From NCBI GenBank assembly GCA_965277735.1, contig CBDIDO010000001.1, positions 124,001 to 188,000 of the forward strand: a DNA stretch of 64,000 nt. The letters run 5' to 3'. Position numbers and translations under genes: made by a program. Position 1 is the stretch's first letter. Every line of letters begins with the position of its first letter. This document shows, in pieces, positions 62,009 through 64,000 of the stretch. The DNA comes from RH-AL1 sp965277735. Its GTDB lineage: Bacteria; Pseudomonadota; Alphaproteobacteria; Rhizobiales; Beijerinckiaceae. Below the pieces are notes generated by a model that saw nothing but the letters and a program-made list of their open reading frames with translations, made no database searches and was not told the DNA's origin.

Positions 62009-64000
62009 ATGAACGAGATGCCGAAGACCGAGACCTTTTTCGGGGGCTGCCCGCACGATTGTCCCGACACCTGCTCGATGCTGTTCGAGGTTGCCGACGG
62101 CAAGCTCCTTGGCGTCCGCGGCAATCCCGAGCATCCGATGACGCGCGGCACCCTCTGCGTGAAGCTGAAGGACTACGAGGAGCGCCACTACCATCCCGAC
62201 CGCCTGCTGTACCCGATGCGCCGGGTCGGCCCGAAGGGCTCCAAGCAATTCGAGCGGATCTCATGGGACGCGGCGCTCGACGAGATCGTCTCGCGCTGGA
62301 CAGCGATCATCGACGAGCACGGGCCGCAGGCGATCGTGCCCTACTCCTATCTCGGCAACCAGGGTCTGGTGCACGGCCTCAACGGCGGCGACGCGTTCTT
62401 CAACCGGATGGGCGCCACCGTCACCGAGCGCACCTTCTGCGGCGAAGGCTCGTGCACGGCATGGCTGCTGACGGTCGGCCCGACCGCCGGCCTCGATCCA
62501 GAGAGCTACATCCACTCGAAGTACATCGTCATCTGGGCCTGCAACAGCGTCAGCACGAACCTGCACCATTGGGCGATCGTCAAGGACGCGCAGAAACTCG
62601 GCGCCAAGGTCGTGGTGATCGACGCCTATGCCTCGCGCACCGCCAAGGCCGCGGACTGGCACATCGCGCCGAAGCCCGGCACCGACGGAGCGCTGGCCAT
62701 GGCGCTGATCAACTCGATCATCGCGCAGGGCCTCGTCGACCAGGATTACGTCGACAACCACACGATCGGCTATCCGGAGCTGAAGGAGCGCGCCGAAAGC
62801 CGTACGCCGGAATGGGCCGAGGCGATCACCGGCGTGCCGGCCGCCGATATCCGTCAGCTGGCGCGCGAGCTGGCGACGGCGCAGCCGGCGGCGATCCGCA
62901 TGGGCGTGGCGCTGGAGCGCCATTACGGCGGGGGCCAAACGATCCGCGCGGTGACGAGCATCCCGGCGCTGACCGGCGCCTGGCGCCACGTCGGCGGCGG
63001 GGTCACCCAGTTCGGCGTCTGGGAGCATCCCTACAAGTTCGACGTCATCTGCCGGCCCGACCTCATCCCCGAGGGCACGCGCGTCGTCAGCAACCTGCAG
63101 ATCGGCCGCGCGCTGCTCGGCGAGATCCCGATGGACCCGCCGATCAAGTCGATGATGTGCTGGAACTCGAACCCGGTGACGCAGGCGCCGGAGACCGACA
63201 AGATTGTCGCCGGGCTGATGCGCGAGGATCTCTTCCTCGTCTCGGCCGAGCATTTCATCTCGGATACCGCGTCCTACGCCGACATCCTGCTGCCGGCCTC
63301 GATGGGCGCCGAGATGGAGGACATGATCCTCTCCTGGGGCCACCTCTACCTGACCTACAACACGAAATGCGCCGACAGCCCCGGCGAGGCGATCCCCAAC
63401 AATGAGATCTTCCGCCGCCTTGCGGCCCGCATGGGCTACGAGGAAGAGAACTTCAAATGGACCGACGCGGAGTGCCTCGAGCATTACGTCGACTGGTCGG
63501 CGCCGGCCTGCGAGGGCATCGACCTCGCCTACATGCGCGAGCATGGCTTCGCCCGGCTCAAAGTCGGCACGCCGGATGATCGCGCGCCGCATAAGGACGG
63601 CAACTTCCCGACGCCCTCGGGCAAATGCGAGCTGAAGGTCGAGGGCGCCAAGAACTTCGTCGCGCCGCCGTTCCGGCAGATGTATCTCGGCTTCCAGCCT
63701 GGCGAGGACCTCGATCCGCTGCCCGACTATGTCGGCCCGCGCGAGAGCCATTCCAACGATCCGGCGCTGGCCGCGCGGTTCCCGCTCAACATCGTCTCGC
63801 CGAAGAGCCACAACTTTTTGAACTCCTGCTACGCCAACATGGAGCAGAAGCTCAAAGGCCAGGGCGAGCAGTTCGTGATGATCAGCCAGGCCGACGCCGA
63901 CACGCGCGGCATCGTCGACGGCGATCGCGTCAAGGTCGCCAACGACCGCGGCGCCTTTAAGGGCGTCGCCCGCATCACCGACGACGTCAAATCCGGGATC
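62009..64000 (+). CDS. molybdopterin-dependent oxidoreductase, large subunit (3' end outside window)
   Basis: The first 664 residues of a DMSO-reductase-family enzyme. The N-terminal [4Fe-4S] motif is CPHDCPDTCSM followed by TLCVK, and TFCGEGSCTAW holds a candidate for the metal-ligand region. Later family blocks: YIVIWACNSVSTN, VVVIDAYASRTAKAADWHIAPKPGTDGALAMAL, GGGQTIRA, SHNFLNSCYANM. It lacks a twin-arginine signal, so it is probably cytosolic. Start ATG 62009 has GGAGG upstream. The ORF is open to the last base; the substrate cannot be told. Confidence 0.9.
   Translation, partial: MNEMPKTETFFGGCPHDCPDTCSMLFEVADGKLLGVRGNPEHPMTRGTLCVKLKDYEERHYHPDRLLYPMRRVGPKGSKQFERISWDAALDEIVSRWTAIIDEHGPQAIVPYSYLGNQGLVHGLNGGDAFFNRMGATVTERTFCGEGSCTAWLLTVGPTAGLDPESYIHSKYIVIWACNSVSTNLHHWAIVKDAQKLGAKVVVIDAYASRTAKAADWHIAPKPGTDGALAMALINSIIAQGLVDQDYVDNHTIGYPELKERAESRTPEWAEAITGVPAADIRQLARELATAQPAAIRMGVALERHYGGGQTIRAVTSIPALTGAWRHVGGGVTQFGVWEHPYKFDVICRPDLIPEGTRVVSNLQIGRALLGEIPMDPPIKSMMCWNSNPVTQAPETDKIVAGLMREDLFLVSAEHFISDTASYADILLPASMGAEMEDMILSWGHLYLTYNTKCADSPGEAIPNNEIFRRLAARMGYEEENFKWTDAECLEHYVDWSAPACEGIDLAYMREHGFARLKVGTPDDRAPHKDGNFPTPSGKCELKVEGAKNFVAPPFRQMYLGFQPGEDLDPLPDYVGPRESHSNDPALAARFPLNIVSPKSHNFLNSCYANMEQKLKGQGEQFVMISQADADTRGIVDGDRVKVANDRGAFKGVARITDDVKSGI

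Overview
The window is about 64 kb of G+C-rich chromosome. Gene content and protein style point to an alphaproteobacterium, most likely of the order Hyphomicrobiales (Rhizobiales): tolQRA-tolB without pal attached, a carB/greA neighbourhood, an Omp25/Omp31-type barrel, PetR-like regulator, TIGR01459-type HAD hydrolase, and the intergenic palindromic repeats common in this group. No rRNA, tRNA, CRISPR array, prophage or intact insertion sequence was seen. Genus cannot be judged from the sequence alone.

Layout. 0-6.4 kb: oxidative pentose phosphate operon (gnd end, zwf, two paralogous HAD phosphatases, pgl) followed by glcD. 6.4-10.5 kb: htpG and an OFA-family MFS transporter. 10.8-14.5 kb: small secreted proteins (an EF-hand protein and a His/Met-rich peptide), an SDR, a TerB-like protein and two L,D-transpeptidases. 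14.6-16.8 kb: methyltransferase, cytochrome b561 and a frameshifted relic. 16.8-20.8 kb: tolQRAB, with a large repeat between tolA and tolB. 21-25.4 kb: sorbosone dehydrogenase/cytochrome c fusion, coiled-coil protein, greA, small proteins and a frameshifted antitoxin. 25.4-30.4 kb: carB and a DUF2235 hydrolase with a lectin-like tail. 30.5-35.3 kb: YcaQ-type protein, VOC protein, DeoR regulator plus MFS exporter, flavoprotein monooxygenase. 35.4-42.8 kb: VanX-like dipeptidase, outer membrane barrel, MMPL transporter, pal, PQQ-associated CxxxCW-like protein, HAD hydrolase. 42.8-47 kb: ampG, hflKC, cynS. 47-50.3 kb: orphan VapB with a stub of VapC, response regulator, two further L,D-transpeptidases and a lipocalin-like pseudogene. 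50.3-64 kb: ABC importer pair, rsmJ, glcE, priA, HiPIP, DUF4112, methyltransferase, gloB, an EAL protein, trmD and the start of a molybdopterin oxidoreductase.

Themes. Cell envelope maintenance is unusually concentrated: four L,D-transpeptidases in two tandem pairs, Tol-Pal (with pal displaced about 20 kb), AmpG muropeptide permease, a D-Ala-D-Ala dipeptidase homologue and an OMP. Carbon metabolism is represented by the pentose phosphate genes and by glycolate oxidase subunits split between 4.9 and 52.8 kb.

A second theme is gene decay. Four loci carry clear disabling changes: a DUF6940-like gene (frameshift), a HigA-like antitoxin (frameshift), a VapC toxin (25-residue stub) and a lipocalin-like gene (nonsense codon plus frame-losing deletion). 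No clearly new multi-gene system stands out. The best leads are the HAD pair inside the pentose phosphate operon, the near-identical catalytic blocks of the second L,D-transpeptidase pair, two operator-like inverted repeats, the DUF2235-lectin fusion and the altered CxxxCW protein.
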